Positions 8,900 through 16,487 of a DNA stretch of 64,000 nt are shown here, in pieces. The stretch lies in contig NZ_CP123384.1 of the NCBI RefSeq assembly GCF_040409955.1, positions 992,001 to 1,056,000 on the forward strand, read 5' to 3'. A model generated the notes under the pieces. The model was given only the letters and a program-made list of their open reading frames with translations. It made no database searches and was not told the DNA's origin. Both the position numbers and the translations under genes were made by a program. The stretch is from Salipiger sp. H15. Its GTDB lineage: Bacteria; Pseudomonadota; Alphaproteobacteria; Rhodobacterales; Rhodobacteraceae. Every line of letters starts with the position of its first letter. The first letter of the stretch is position 1.

Positions 8900-10204
8900 A
8901 TGCAGACCAATTTCACCGATGCCCAGCTTCAGGATCCGGGCACGCAGCGGGCCAACGAGATCCTGCGCTCCTGCGTGCATTGCGGCTTCTGCACGGCGAC
9001 CTGCCCCACCTACCAGGTGCTGGGCGACGAGCTCGACAGCCCGCGCGGGCGCATCTACCTGATCAAGGACATGCTCGAGAACGAGCGGGTGCCGGACGCC
9101 AAGACCGTCAAGCACGTCGACCGGTGCCTGTCGTGCCTGTCCTGCATGACCACCTGCCCTTCGGGCGTGCATTACATGCACCTCGTCGACCACGCGCGCG
9201 CCTATATCGAGAAGACCTACACCCGCCCCTGGCATGACCGCGCGCTGCGCTGGATGCTGGCGCAGATCATCCCGCACCCGATGCGCTTCCGCGTGGCGCT
9301 GATGCTGGCGAAGCTGGGCCGCCCCTTCGCCGGGCTGCTGCCCGACCCGCGGCTGAAGGCGATGCTGCAGATGGCACCCAAGCGCATCCCGCCGGTCAGC
9401 CGCAACGACGACCCGCAGAGCTTTGCCCCGACCGCGCCGAAGCGCAGGCGCGTGGCGCTGATGACCGGCTGCGCGCAGAAGGCGCTCAACACCGACATCA
9501 ACGACGCCACCATCCGCCTGCTGCGCCGGCTCGGCTGCGAGGTGGTCGTGGCGAAAGGCGCGGGCTGCTGCGGCGCGCTCACCCATCACATGGGGCGCGA
9601 GGCGCAGGCGCATGGCTCGGCCGAGGCCAACATCCGCGCCTGGAAGGCCGAGATCGACGGCGAGGGGCTCGATGCCATCGTCATCAACACCTCGGGCTGC
9701 GGCACCACGGTGAAGGATTACGGCCACATGTTCCGGACCTCGCCGCTGGCGGCCGAGGCGGCCGAGATCTCGGCCAAGGCGAAGGACATCAGCGAGCTGC
9801 TGCGCGATCTCGACATCCCCGCAGAGAGTTTCACCGCCGCCCCGAAGGGTCTGCGCGTCGCCTACCACGCCGCCTGCTCGCTGCAGCACGGGCAAAAGGT
9901 CAAGGCCGCGCCCAAGGACCTGCTGAAGCGCGCCGGCTTCGAGGTGGTCGAGCCCGCCGACAGCCACCTCTGCTGCGGCAGCGCGGGCACCTACAACCTC
10001 CTGCAGCCCGAGATCTCGCAGCAGCTGCGCGACCGCAAGGTCAAGACGCTCGAGGCCAAGGCGCCGCAGCTCATCGCCGCGGGCAACATCGGCTGCATGA
10101 TGCAGATCGGCTCGGGCACGGGCGTGCCGGTGGTGCACACGGTCGAGCTGCTCGACTGGGCGACGGGCGGGCCGAAACCGCGCGCGCTGGAGGCGCTTGG
10201 CTGA
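8900..10204 (+). CDS. glcF: Glycolate oxidase iron-sulfur subunit GlcF
   Basis: A 434-residue electron-transfer subunit that passes electrons from the GlcD/GlcE flavins to the quinone pool. Two ferredoxin-like [4Fe-4S] motifs lie near the N-terminus (CVHCGFCTATCP about 25-36, CLSCLSCMTTCP about 76-87). The C-terminal half has two CCG domains with GCCGALTHH near 222 and CCGSAGTYN near 358. All expected cysteines are present. It closes the glcDEF operon, starting 24 bp after glcE. The product complex feeds glyoxylate into central metabolism, for example during use of algal glycolate. Confidence 0.95.
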   Translation: MQTNFTDAQLQDPGTQRANEILRSCVHCGFCTATCPTYQVLGDELDSPRGRIYLIKDMLENERVPDAKTVKHVDRCLSCLSCMTTCPSGVHYMHLVDHARAYIEKTYTRPWHDRALRWMLAQIIPHPMRFRVALMLAKLGRPFAGLLPDPRLKAMLQMAPKRIPPVSRNDDPQSFAPTAPKRRRVALMTGCAQKALNTDINDATIRLLRRLGCEVVVAKGAGCCGALTHHMGREAQAHGSAEANIRAWKAEIDGEGLDAIVINTSGCGTTVKDYGHMFRTSPLAAEAAEISAKAKDISELLRDLDIPAESFTAAPKGLRVAYHAACSLQHGQKVKAAPKDLLKRAGFEVVEPADSHLCCGSAGTYNLLQPEISQQLRDRKVKTLEAKAPQLIAAGNIGCMMQIGSGTGVPVVHTVELLDWATGGPKPRALEALG

Positions 10205-10283
10205 GACCGCAGTCTTCCCGCAAGCGCCCAAATTTTGCCCAAGACTCTGCCTAGCCTGACCGGGCGAACAGGGAGTCATTTGC

Positions 10284-11063
10284 GTGAGATACCTCATTGC
10301 GCTGCTCGCCGCGCTGCTGGCACCGCCGGCGGTTGCGCAGGGTGGCCTGTTTTCCATGGAAAGCCGCGAGGACGGGCGCGGCTGGGAGGCGGTCGGACGG
10401 CTGGAGATCGCCGGCAAGGCCTTCTGCACCGGGGCGCTGATCGCGCCCGACCTCGTGCTGACCGCGGCGCATTGCCTCTATGACGCGCGCAGCGGCGCGC
10501 GGGTGCCGGTGGACCAGATCCAGTTCCTCGCCGGCTGGCGCAACGGCCGCGCCGCCGCCTACCGCCGCGTGCGTCGGGCGCTGTCGCTCGACAGCTACGA
10601 CTTTGCCGCACCCGCCAGCCCCGACCGGGTGCGCAGCGACCTTGCGGTGATCGAGCTGCAGCTGCCGATCCGCAACAGCAGCATCGCGCCCTTCGGGCTT
10701 GGCCCCTTCCCCGAGGCCGGGGACGAACTCGGGGTGGTGTCCTACGCCCATGACCGCTCCGAGGCCCCGGCGCTGCAGGACTACTGCGGCGTGCTCGACC
10801 GGCAGGAGGGGATGCTGGTGCTCGACTGCTCGGTGGATTTCGGCAGCTCCGGCTCGCCGGTCTTCTCCTTCGAGGGCGGCGAGCCGCGCATCGTCTCGGT
10901 GATCTCGGCCAAGGCCGAGGCCGGGGGCGCGCCGGTCTCGCTGGCCACCGGCCTCTCGGGCCCGCTCGCCGAATTGCGCGGCGCGCTCGACGCCGACATC
11001 GTGCGCAACCCGCTCGGCGCGGGCAGCCGGCGCGACACCGGCGCGAAGTTCATCCGGCCATGA
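10284..11063 (+). CDS. Secreted trypsin-like serine protease (1)
   Basis: A 259-residue secreted S1-family protease with a GTG start (10284) and a signal peptide (hydrophobic 4-17, cleavage after PAVAQ). The triad is visible: His in LTAAHC near 59, Asp in RSDLAVIEL near 118 and Ser in FGSSGSP near 190. The usual GDSGGP is replaced by GSSGSP, a variant found in some bacterial trypsin-like proteins and shared with the next gene. The stop overlaps the next start (ATGA at 11060), so this is a tandem, translationally coupled pair. Substrate unknown; periplasmic or extracellular. Confidence 0.85.
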   Translation: MRYLIALLAALLAPPAVAQGGLFSMESREDGRGWEAVGRLEIAGKAFCTGALIAPDLVLTAAHCLYDARSGARVPVDQIQFLAGWRNGRAAAYRRVRRALSLDSYDFAAPASPDRVRSDLAVIELQLPIRNSSIAPFGLGPFPEAGDELGVVSYAHDRSEAPALQDYCGVLDRQEGMLVLDCSVDFGSSGSPVFSFEGGEPRIVSVISAKAEAGGAPVSLATGLSGPLAELRGALDADIVRNPLGAGSRRDTGAKFIRP

Positions 11064-11845
11064 GGCTGCTTCTCCCCCTCCTTGCCCTGCTGGCCGGTCC
11101 CGCCGCCGCGCAGGCGACCTTCGACGTGATCGACGGGCGCGGCGACCTCCTCGGCTGGGAGGCGGTGGGCCGGCTCGATGCCGCGGGCGCCTTCTGCACC
11201 GGCGCGCTGATCGCCCCCGACATCGTGCTGACCGCGGCGCATTGCGTCTTCACCCCCGACGGCACGCCCCGCCCGCCCGAGAGCCTGACCTTCCGCGCCG
11301 GCTATTTCCGCGGCACCGAGGTCGTCGCGCAGAGGGTGCGCCGCTGGGTCGTCCCCCCCACCTACGTCAAGCGCCCGCACCCGACCCATGAGACGGTGGC
11401 GGTCGACGTGGCGCTGCTGAAGCTCGAGGCCCCGGTCACCAGCGCCGAGGCCGACCCCTTCCGCCTGCTGCAGGGCGCGCCCGAGGGCAGCGCGGTCACC
11501 GTGCTCAGCTACGGCAAGGGGCGCGAGGAGGTGCTCTCGCGCGAGCCCTCCTGCGCGGTCACCGCGCATTACGCCGACGACGTGCTCGGCTTCGACTGCG
11601 ACGTGACCTTCGGCAGTTCCGGCGCGCCGGTCTTCCTGCGCGAGGATGGGCGGCTGCGCATCCTGTCGGTGATCTCCTCGGTCGGCGGCGGCATGGCCTA
11701 CGGGCCCGGCATCGCCGCGCTGGTGCCGGATCTGGCGGCCCGGCTGCGCAACGAGGACGCGCGCCCGCCGGTCGGCACGGGCGCGCGGCGCATCACCGTA
11801 GGCGACGCCCGCGGCGAGACCGGGGCGCGGTTCGTGCGGCCGTGA
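11060..11845 (+). CDS. Secreted trypsin-like serine protease (2)
   Basis: A 261-residue paralogue of the preceding protease, overlapping it by four bases. The signal peptide is MRLLLPLLALLAGPAAAQ. The triad is His in LTAAHC near 58, Asp in AVDVALLKL near 115 and Ser in FGSSGAP near 187. The N-terminal regions of the two are closely similar (both have GWEAVGRLD/E and FCTGALIAPD), while the middles differ. This points to duplication followed by divergence, perhaps with different substrates or a heteromeric pair. The C-terminal GETGARFVRP matches the tail of protein 1 (DTGAKFIRP). Confidence 0.85.
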   Translation: MRLLLPLLALLAGPAAAQATFDVIDGRGDLLGWEAVGRLDAAGAFCTGALIAPDIVLTAAHCVFTPDGTPRPPESLTFRAGYFRGTEVVAQRVRRWVVPPTYVKRPHPTHETVAVDVALLKLEAPVTSAEADPFRLLQGAPEGSAVTVLSYGKGREEVLSREPSCAVTAHYADDVLGFDCDVTFGSSGAPVFLREDGRLRILSVISSVGGGMAYGPGIAALVPDLAARLRNEDARPPVGTGARRITVGDARGETGARFVRP

Positions 11846-11864
11846 CGGGACGCGCCCGCGCCCC

Positions 11865-11893
11865 CTTGAAACCACAAAAACCCCTCCCCATCT
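11865..11893 (+). promoter_or_regulatory. Sigma-32 (RpoH) heat-shock promoter
   Basis: CTTGAAA at 11865-11871 and CCCCATCT at 11886-11893, separated by 14 bases, match the RpoH consensus (CTTGAAA, 11-16 bases, CCCCATnT) at nearly every position. It stands 100 bp before an Hsp20 gene, exactly the kind of gene RpoH controls. This is the clearest promoter in the window. Confidence 0.85.
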
Positions 11894-11993
11894 GAGTGTT
11901 ACCGGGGCGCCTGCGACAGGGCTCCGGACCAGTCCCGCGCCTGTTCCACGTGGAAAGGCGCAGCACAACGGTATCGCTCAACGGAGGATTCCC

Positions 11994-12470
11994 ATGCGAC
12001 ATTTCGATCTTGCCCCGCTCTATCGCGCCACCGTCGGTTTCGACCAGATCGCCGACATGATGGACCGGGTGCTGGCCAGCGACGTGGCCCAGCCCAGCTA
12101 CCCCCCCTACAACATCGAGAAGACCGCCGATGATGCCTACCGCATCTCGATCGCCGTGGCCGGCTTCGCCGACGAGGACCTGACGGTCGAGGTGAAGGAA
12201 CACGCGCTGGTGGTCTCGGCCAAGAAATCCGACGAGGGCCAGGGCCGCACCTACCTGCACCGCGGCATCGCCACCCGCGCCTTCGAGCGCCGCTTCACCC
12301 TCGCCGACCACGTGCGGGTCGAGGGCGCCACGCATGAGAACGGCATGCTGCACATCGACCTGCGCCGCGAGATCCCGGAAGCGCTGAAGCCGCGCCGGAT
12401 CGCCATCGCCAAGCCGCAGGGCGCGGCCGCCATCGAGACCGACGTGGTCGACGCGCAATCGGTGAACTGA
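11994..12470 (+). CDS. Small heat-shock protein, Hsp20 family
   Basis: A 158-residue alpha-crystallin-type chaperone of the IbpA class that binds unfolding proteins in the cytoplasm and holds them for DnaK/ClpB. The alpha-crystallin domain runs from about 38 to 135 and includes ENGMLHIDL, the conserved G-x-L element. The tail has the short I-x-I type motif (RIAI) needed for oligomer formation. A GGAGG ribosome site precedes the ATG. Expression is probably heat-induced through the RpoH promoter at 11865-11893, and a strong hairpin at 12503-12530 follows. It appears to be a single-gene unit. Confidence 0.92.
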   Translation: MRHFDLAPLYRATVGFDQIADMMDRVLASDVAQPSYPPYNIEKTADDAYRISIAVAGFADEDLTVEVKEHALVVSAKKSDEGQGRTYLHRGIATRAFERRFTLADHVRVEGATHENGMLHIDLRREIPEALKPRRIAIAKPQGAAAIETDVVDAQSVN

Positions 12471-12502
12471 GCCTCGGGCTCCGATTTCACGATCAACCGA
12501 CA

Positions 12503-12530
12503 GGGGCCCCGGCGGGCGCGCCGGGGCCCT
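12503..12530. terminator. Strong GC hairpin between convergent genes
   Basis: An 11-bp perfect stem, GGGCCCCGGCG (12504-12514) with CGCCGGGGCCC (12519-12529), has a GGCG loop and is followed by TCTT. It lies between the convergent Hsp20 gene and the secreted unknown protein, so it may serve both strands. Confidence 0.75.
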
Positions 12531-12548
12531 CTTGCATGGGGCGGCGCG

Positions 12549-13169
12549 TCACTCGATCGAGATCACCATGTCGAAGGTCAGCGGCGCGCTTTCGTGGCTC
12601 ACCACCTCGACGATGAAATCGCCCGATTGCGGCAGCGTGCCGCGATAGGGCGTCGCGGCGTCGGTGCCCTCCAGCAGGATCGCCCCGTCCGGGCCGCGCA
12701 GGATGTAATACATCGCGCCCCCCGCGGGCACGACGCGCAGGTTCAGCACCTGCCCCTCCCGCGCGCCCAGCACGTATTGCTTGGCGCCCCCCGCCTCGAG
12801 CGTGCGGGTGATCGTGGCGCCGCTGGTGCCGGGCGCGAACTGGATGCGCTCCGGGGCCAGCGCCGCCTGCTCCGCCGCCCGCGCCCGCGCCTCGTCGATC
12901 TCGTCGTTGGTGGCGGGCTCGAGCGACTCCACGCTGCCGTCGCGATAGCCGAAGCATTTCCAGACGCGGCCATCCGCGTCCTGCAGGAAGACCATGGACC
13001 CGGCCTCGGAATACATCGTGTCGATCACCTGCCCGCCGGGGCGCGAGGCAGAGCCGCTCTCGACCAGCTTGTCGATGCAGCCGTCGATGACCGGCTGCAC
13101 CAGCGGGTCCTCGGCGAGGGCCGCCTGCGCGGTGCAGAGCAAGGCCAGGATCAGGGGTAGGGCTTTCAT
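12549..13169 (-). CDS. Secreted protein of unknown function with PPC-like C-terminus
   Basis: A 206-residue exported protein. The ATG at 13169 gives a clean signal peptide (MKALPLILALLCTAQAALA), and a GGAGG-type site (AAGGAGG) lies upstream. The N-terminal half (about 20-95) has two or three Cys residues and a motif VWKCFGYRDGS. The C-terminal half (105-206) reads as a beta-sandwich (GGAKQYVLGAREGQVLNLRV, then SGDFIVEVVS), like the inhibitor/PPC-type domains of periplasmic proteins that bind carbohydrate or inhibit lysozyme. I do not recognise the family exactly. Its start overlaps the stop of a small upstream ORF (ATGA at 13169-13166). Confidence 0.65.
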   Translation of the reverse strand: MKALPLILALLCTAQAALAEDPLVQPVIDGCIDKLVESGSASRPGGQVIDTMYSEAGSMVFLQDADGRVWKCFGYRDGSVESLEPATNDEIDEARARAAEQAALAPERIQFAPGTSGATITRTLEAGGAKQYVLGAREGQVLNLRVVPAGGAMYYILRGPDGAILLEGTDAATPYRGTLPQSGDFIVEVVSHESAPLTFDMVISIE

Positions 13170-13306
13170 CGTCTTGCCTCCTTCGGCGAACTGCGCACAC
13201 GGCACCGGCAATCCGGTCCGACCTGTCGCGCCTGCCGGTGCCGGGCGGCTTCGACCGGCGCGCCCATGTCAGGGAGCAGCGGCAGGATGCGTCCAAACGA
13301 CTTCAT
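13166..13306 (-). CDS. Candidate small ORF (46 aa) coupled to the next gene
   Basis: A 46-residue frame starting MKSFGRILPLLPDM and continuing as an Arg-rich tail. Three things support it: a GGAGG ribosome site nine bases before the ATG at 13306, an exact ATGA overlap with the downstream gene, and the absence of a better use for this DNA. It has no recognisable domain and only a weak hydrophobic segment. It could be a leader peptide that sets translation of the downstream gene, or chance in GC-rich DNA. Confidence 0.35.
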   Translation of the reverse strand: MKSFGRILPLLPDMGAPVEAARHRQARQVGPDCRCRVRSSPKEARR

Positions 13307-13482
13307 GAAAAGAGACCTCCGGCAAGCGGCACAATGGCGCCAAGGGTAATCGCTCGGGCCCATCGTGTCATGCCAAAGAAACACCCCGGGCGGATGCCGC
13401 CTGCCCCTCTCGCCGCGCCCGCCCCTTCTTCTCTTTCCAAATACGCCCTTTTCTGACCGTGCCACGGGCGCGGCAAAAGGCA

Positions 13483-13514
13483 GGGGCGCCGCGCGGTCTC
13501 CCGCACGGCGCCCC
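13483..13514 (-). terminator. Rho-independent-like terminator of the phytase-like gene
   Basis: The 9-bp stem GGGGCGCCG (13483-13491) / CGGCGCCCC (13506-13514) stands 20 bp past the stop of the minus-strand phytase-like gene. Read in that direction it is followed by a short T run (CCTTTTGCC), the form of an intrinsic terminator. Confidence 0.65.
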
Positions 13515-13533
13515 CTTCCAGCTGACCCGAGGA

Positions 13534-15693
13534 TCAGTCGAGCTTGAAGGACCAGAAGAAGGTCTCGCCCGAGCTGTCGTCGACGCCGTCGTTGTCGGTC
13601 GAGACATAGGCCGTGCCGTCCGCCGCGATGGCGAGGCCCTCGACCTTGTCCACCACGTAGCCGCCCCAGCCCTTCAGGTCGGGGATGAGGTCACGCACCT
13701 CTTCCTTGCCGACCACCGGCAGCTCGCCGCCCAGCGGCGCGGGCACCAGCTCCGACAGCGGGATGCGGTAGACCTTCTTGGTCGCCGCCGCCGCGCCGAT
13801 CTGGTTGTCGCGCTCGACCACGTAGGCAAAGTCGCCATGCGCGGTGATCTCCGACAGGCCGGTCCAGCCCTTGTCCACCGGCGCCTTGGCGTAGCGCACC
13901 GCGCCCCATTCCTCGGTCTCGGGGTTGTAGGCGACGAGCTTGACGTGATCCTTCGGATCGTCGCCCCACTCGCGCTGCACCGCCATCCAGAGCGTGCCGT
14001 CGACCATGGTGACGCCCTCGAAGCCGAAGCGGGTCTCGCCGGCGAGCAGCTCGGCGGGCAGGCCGATCTCGTCCTCGATCTCGCCCTCGGCGCTCACGTG
14101 GTAGAGCGCGTGCGGCACCAGCTTGGCGGTGTTGCCCTCGGAGGCGAGCCAGAAGCCGCCCTCGCCATCCAGAGTGATGCCCTCGATGTCGAGCTTCTGC
14201 GCCGGCATGCCCGCGCGGGTGATCTCGATGGCGCGGGTGATCTTTGCCGGTTTCGAGCTCGGGTCGATGACGAAGATGCGCGGCTGGAAGCCGTAGAAGC
14301 TGTCGTTGACCGCGTAGATCATGCCGTCATCGCCCGCGACCATGCCCGAGATCGCGCCCCAGCCGATCAGCTGATCCGCGCCGGCGGAAGTCAGCGTCGG
14401 ATACATCGCCTCGCCCTCGGCATATTCGTAGATCATCACGTGGGCGCGCGCGCCGCCGTCCTCGACGAGGTCTTCCTCGTTGGCGGTGACCAGCAGGTTG
14501 CGCTGCGGGATGGCCACGGTGCCTTCGGGCGCGATGCCCGAGGGCAGGATCTGCTTCAGTACCGGGGCGGAGGGGTCGGTCATGTCGTAGATGCCGGCGA
14601 CCGAGCCGCGCTCGGAAAGCAGGATCATGTAGGGCGTGCCCTCGAAGGTCGCGACTTCCATGCCCTCGGGCTCGACGCCCTTGGCGTCCGAGCGCTTGTC
14701 CGGGTAGTGGCCGACCTGGATGACCGCATGCTCGAAGCTGTTGCCGCTGTCGTAGAGCTCGGTGCCGTCCTTCCTGAACACGGTGAAGCTGCGCGAGCCG
14801 CCGTCCATGTCGCCCTCGTTGGCGATGGCGAAGGTCTCGTCGTCGATCCACTGCACCGAGTCGGGCTCGCGCAGGCGGCCGGGCTGGCTTTCCGTGAAGA
14901 TCAGCGCGCCGCGCTCGTCGGTGGCGTCGATCTCCGTCAGGTCGGTGGTCCCGGCCGGGAAATGGCTCAGCACCTCGCCGGCCTTGTTCAGCACGACGAT
15001 GTGGTTGTTCTCCTGCAGCGTGAGGACGATCTCGCCAAGGCCGTTGACGTCGACGAACTCGGGCTCGGGATCCTCGGGCGCGATCTCGGCAAGGCCGGTC
15101 ACGTCGGCTTTCACGAGGCTGGCGCAATCCGCCGCGCCGTCGACCACGTCGAGGATCGCGACATAGCCCGCGGGCATCTGCGGCACGCGGCCATCGCCTG
15201 CGTCCTCGTCACGCTCGTTCTCGATCGCCACGGCGACGAAGCTGCCGTCCTTCGCCAGCGCCACGCTGTCCGGCTGGCCGCCGAGGTCGCATTCGCCGGT
15301 GATCTCGCCCGACGCCATGTTCACCATCTCGAGCTTGCCCGAGGGATTGGTGAAGCTCTCCGAGGTGTTCACCCCGACGAAGGCGGTGCCGCCCGAGACG
15401 GCCACCGAGGTCGGCTCGCCGCCCATCTCGATGTTGCCCAGCGGCTTCGGCGCGCGCGGGTCGGTGATGTCGATGCGGCCGATCACGCCCAGCGGGCTGT
15501 CGGTGTAGACCAGCGTGTTGCCGTCTTCCGAGGCATAGATGATCTCGGCCGAGGTCACGCGGGCGCGGTCCTCGCCCTCGCCCATGTTGTCGGGCGTGGC
15601 AAAGCTGGCAATGCGGTTGAAGGTCATGTCGGCCTGCGCGGCCCCGGCGCAGAGCGCCAGTGCCGAGGTCAGGCACAGCGAGCGGATGATCAT
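13534..15693 (-). CDS. Secreted phytase-like esterase, beta-propeller
   Basis: A 719-residue exported protein. The ATG at 15693 gives a signal peptide ending TSALALCAGAAQA and follows AGGGGG. The mature part consists of repeated four-stranded blades typical of a beta-propeller (for example GEPTSVAVSGGTAFVG, VQWIDDETFAIANEGD). The C-terminal 320 residues resemble the 'esterase-like activity of phytase' family (LDIEGITLDGEGGFWLASEG, RFGFEGVTMVDGTLWMAVQ). Such proteins are acidic, probably calcium-binding, and are thought to hydrolyse phosphoesters outside the cytoplasm. A four-fold direct repeat upstream (15738-15777) suggests control by a PhoB-type regulator. The exact substrate is unknown. 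Confidence 0.8.
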   Translation of the reverse strand: MIIRSLCLTSALALCAGAAQADMTFNRIASFATPDNMGEGEDRARVTSAEIIYASEDGNTLVYTDSPLGVIGRIDITDPRAPKPLGNIEMGGEPTSVAVSGGTAFVGVNTSESFTNPSGKLEMVNMASGEITGECDLGGQPDSVALAKDGSFVAVAIENERDEDAGDGRVPQMPAGYVAILDVVDGAADCASLVKADVTGLAEIAPEDPEPEFVDVNGLGEIVLTLQENNHIVVLNKAGEVLSHFPAGTTDLTEIDATDERGALIFTESQPGRLREPDSVQWIDDETFAIANEGDMDGGSRSFTVFRKDGTELYDSGNSFEHAVIQVGHYPDKRSDAKGVEPEGMEVATFEGTPYMILLSERGSVAGIYDMTDPSAPVLKQILPSGIAPEGTVAIPQRNLLVTANEEDLVEDGGARAHVMIYEYAEGEAMYPTLTSAGADQLIGWGAISGMVAGDDGMIYAVNDSFYGFQPRIFVIDPSSKPAKITRAIEITRAGMPAQKLDIEGITLDGEGGFWLASEGNTAKLVPHALYHVSAEGEIEDEIGLPAELLAGETRFGFEGVTMVDGTLWMAVQREWGDDPKDHVKLVAYNPETEEWGAVRYAKAPVDKGWTGLSEITAHGDFAYVVERDNQIGAAAATKKVYRIPLSELVPAPLGGELPVVGKEEVRDLIPDLKGWGGYVVDKVEGLAIAADGTAYVSTDNDGVDDSSGETFFWSFKLD

Positions 15694-15737
15694 GGGACGT
15701 CCCCCTGTTGCGGTCCGCACCGCCATGGGGCCGCAAT

Positions 15738-15777
15738 GTAACGCGCGCGTGATGCTTGCATGACGCCTTGGTGACGC
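15738..15777 (-). promoter_or_regulatory. Four 7-mers at 11-bp period, Pho-box-like
   Basis: On the minus strand the 7-mers GCGTCAC, GCGTCAT, GCATCAC and GCGTTAC are each separated by exactly four bases (plus-strand positions 15771-15777, 15760-15766, 15749-15755, 15738-15744). A Pho box is two CTGTCAT-like 7-mers with a 4-base spacer, so this has the geometry of two adjoining boxes with the same TCA core. It lies 45-84 bp before the start codon of the phytase-like gene. Individual repeats differ from the textbook 7-mer at one to three positions. Confidence 0.5.
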
Positions 15778-15904
15778 CGCGGAATTCCTCGGGGCCGGGG
15801 CACCCGCGCCCGCTGATCAGTCGGCAAGGGGGGCGCGGCGCTTCGTCCCGTTCCCCGGTCCCCGGCGCGCTCCTAAGCTTCTTGCGTCACGAAGGAGTTT
15901 CATC

Positions 15905-16453
15905 TTGGCAGACGCATTTCAACGCCCCGGGCACGACCATTTCCGCCCGCTTCGCCCTTTCCGCACCGCCGGCTGCGCCCTCGCCCTGCTCGGCCTCCTC
16001 GCCGGGCCCGCGCTGGCCTCCGAGCCGCTGCTCACGCTGCATGCGGCGGACGGGCGGCAGGCGGTTCTCGACCGCGACGCGCTCGAGGCGCTGCCGCAGC
16101 ACGAGTTCAGCACCGAGACCTACTGGACATGGGAGGAGCAGCGCTTCAGCGGCCCGCTGCTGAGCGACGTGCTGGAGCTCGCCGGTCTGCCCGGGCCCGC
16201 CTCGGGCGGTGTGATCGAGCTGGTCGCCGACGACGGCTACCATTCGCGCATCGACCTTGGCGAGGCGGCGCAATATTTCGCGCCGACCTACCCGATCATC
16301 GCCACGCGCATCAACGGCGCGCCCTTCCCGATCGAGGAGAACGGCCCGCTCTGGGTGATGTTCCCCTATGACGCGCATCCCGAGCTGAACATAGAGCCGG
16401 TGCATCACATGACCGTCTGGCAACTGCTCGAGATCGTCGAAAAGCCGGAGTGA
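15905..16453 (+). CDS. Exported molybdopterin-oxidoreductase-like domain protein
   Basis: A 182-residue protein beginning with TTG at 15905, supported by AAGGAG seven bases before it. A hydrophobic segment (about 23-39, ending AGPALAS) acts as a signal peptide. The rest resembles the small sulfite-oxidase-type Moco-binding domain found alone in many Proteobacteria. Features include FSGPLLSDVLELAGL, the region around YHSRIDLGEAAQYFAPTYP, and GPLWVMFPYD near the end. The Cys that binds molybdenum in true sulfite oxidases is not evident, so a catalytic role is doubtful; a ligand-binding periplasmic partner is likely. It is followed by a hairpin shared with the convergent hydrolase. Confidence 0.65.
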   Translation: MADAFQRPGHDHFRPLRPFRTAGCALALLGLLAGPALASEPLLTLHAADGRQAVLDRDALEALPQHEFSTETYWTWEEQRFSGPLLSDVLELAGLPGPASGGVIELVADDGYHSRIDLGEAAQYFAPTYPIIATRINGAPFPIEENGPLWVMFPYDAHPELNIEPVHHMTVWQLLEIVEKPE

Positions 16454-16471
16454 GGGCGCCCTGCGCGCCCT
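16453..16471. terminator. Short hairpin between convergent genes
   Basis: AGGGCGC (16453-16459) and GCGCCCT (16465-16471) form a 7-bp stem with a five-base loop directly after the stop of the Moco-domain gene and 17 bp before the end of the minus-strand hydrolase. There is no T run, so termination is only likely. Confidence 0.45.
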
Positions 16472-16487
16472 CCGCCCGGGGCGGGGC

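Noticed and set aside
6137-10429. Very long antisense open frame opposite glcDEF
   Set aside because: It mirrors codons of glcD, glcE and glcF in high-GC DNA, has Arg/Gly/His-rich low-complexity composition and matches no protein family; the plus-strand genes are unmistakable.
12503-12530. Riboswitch or attenuator downstream of the heat-shock gene
   Set aside because: A simple perfect hairpin between convergent genes is fully explained as a terminator.
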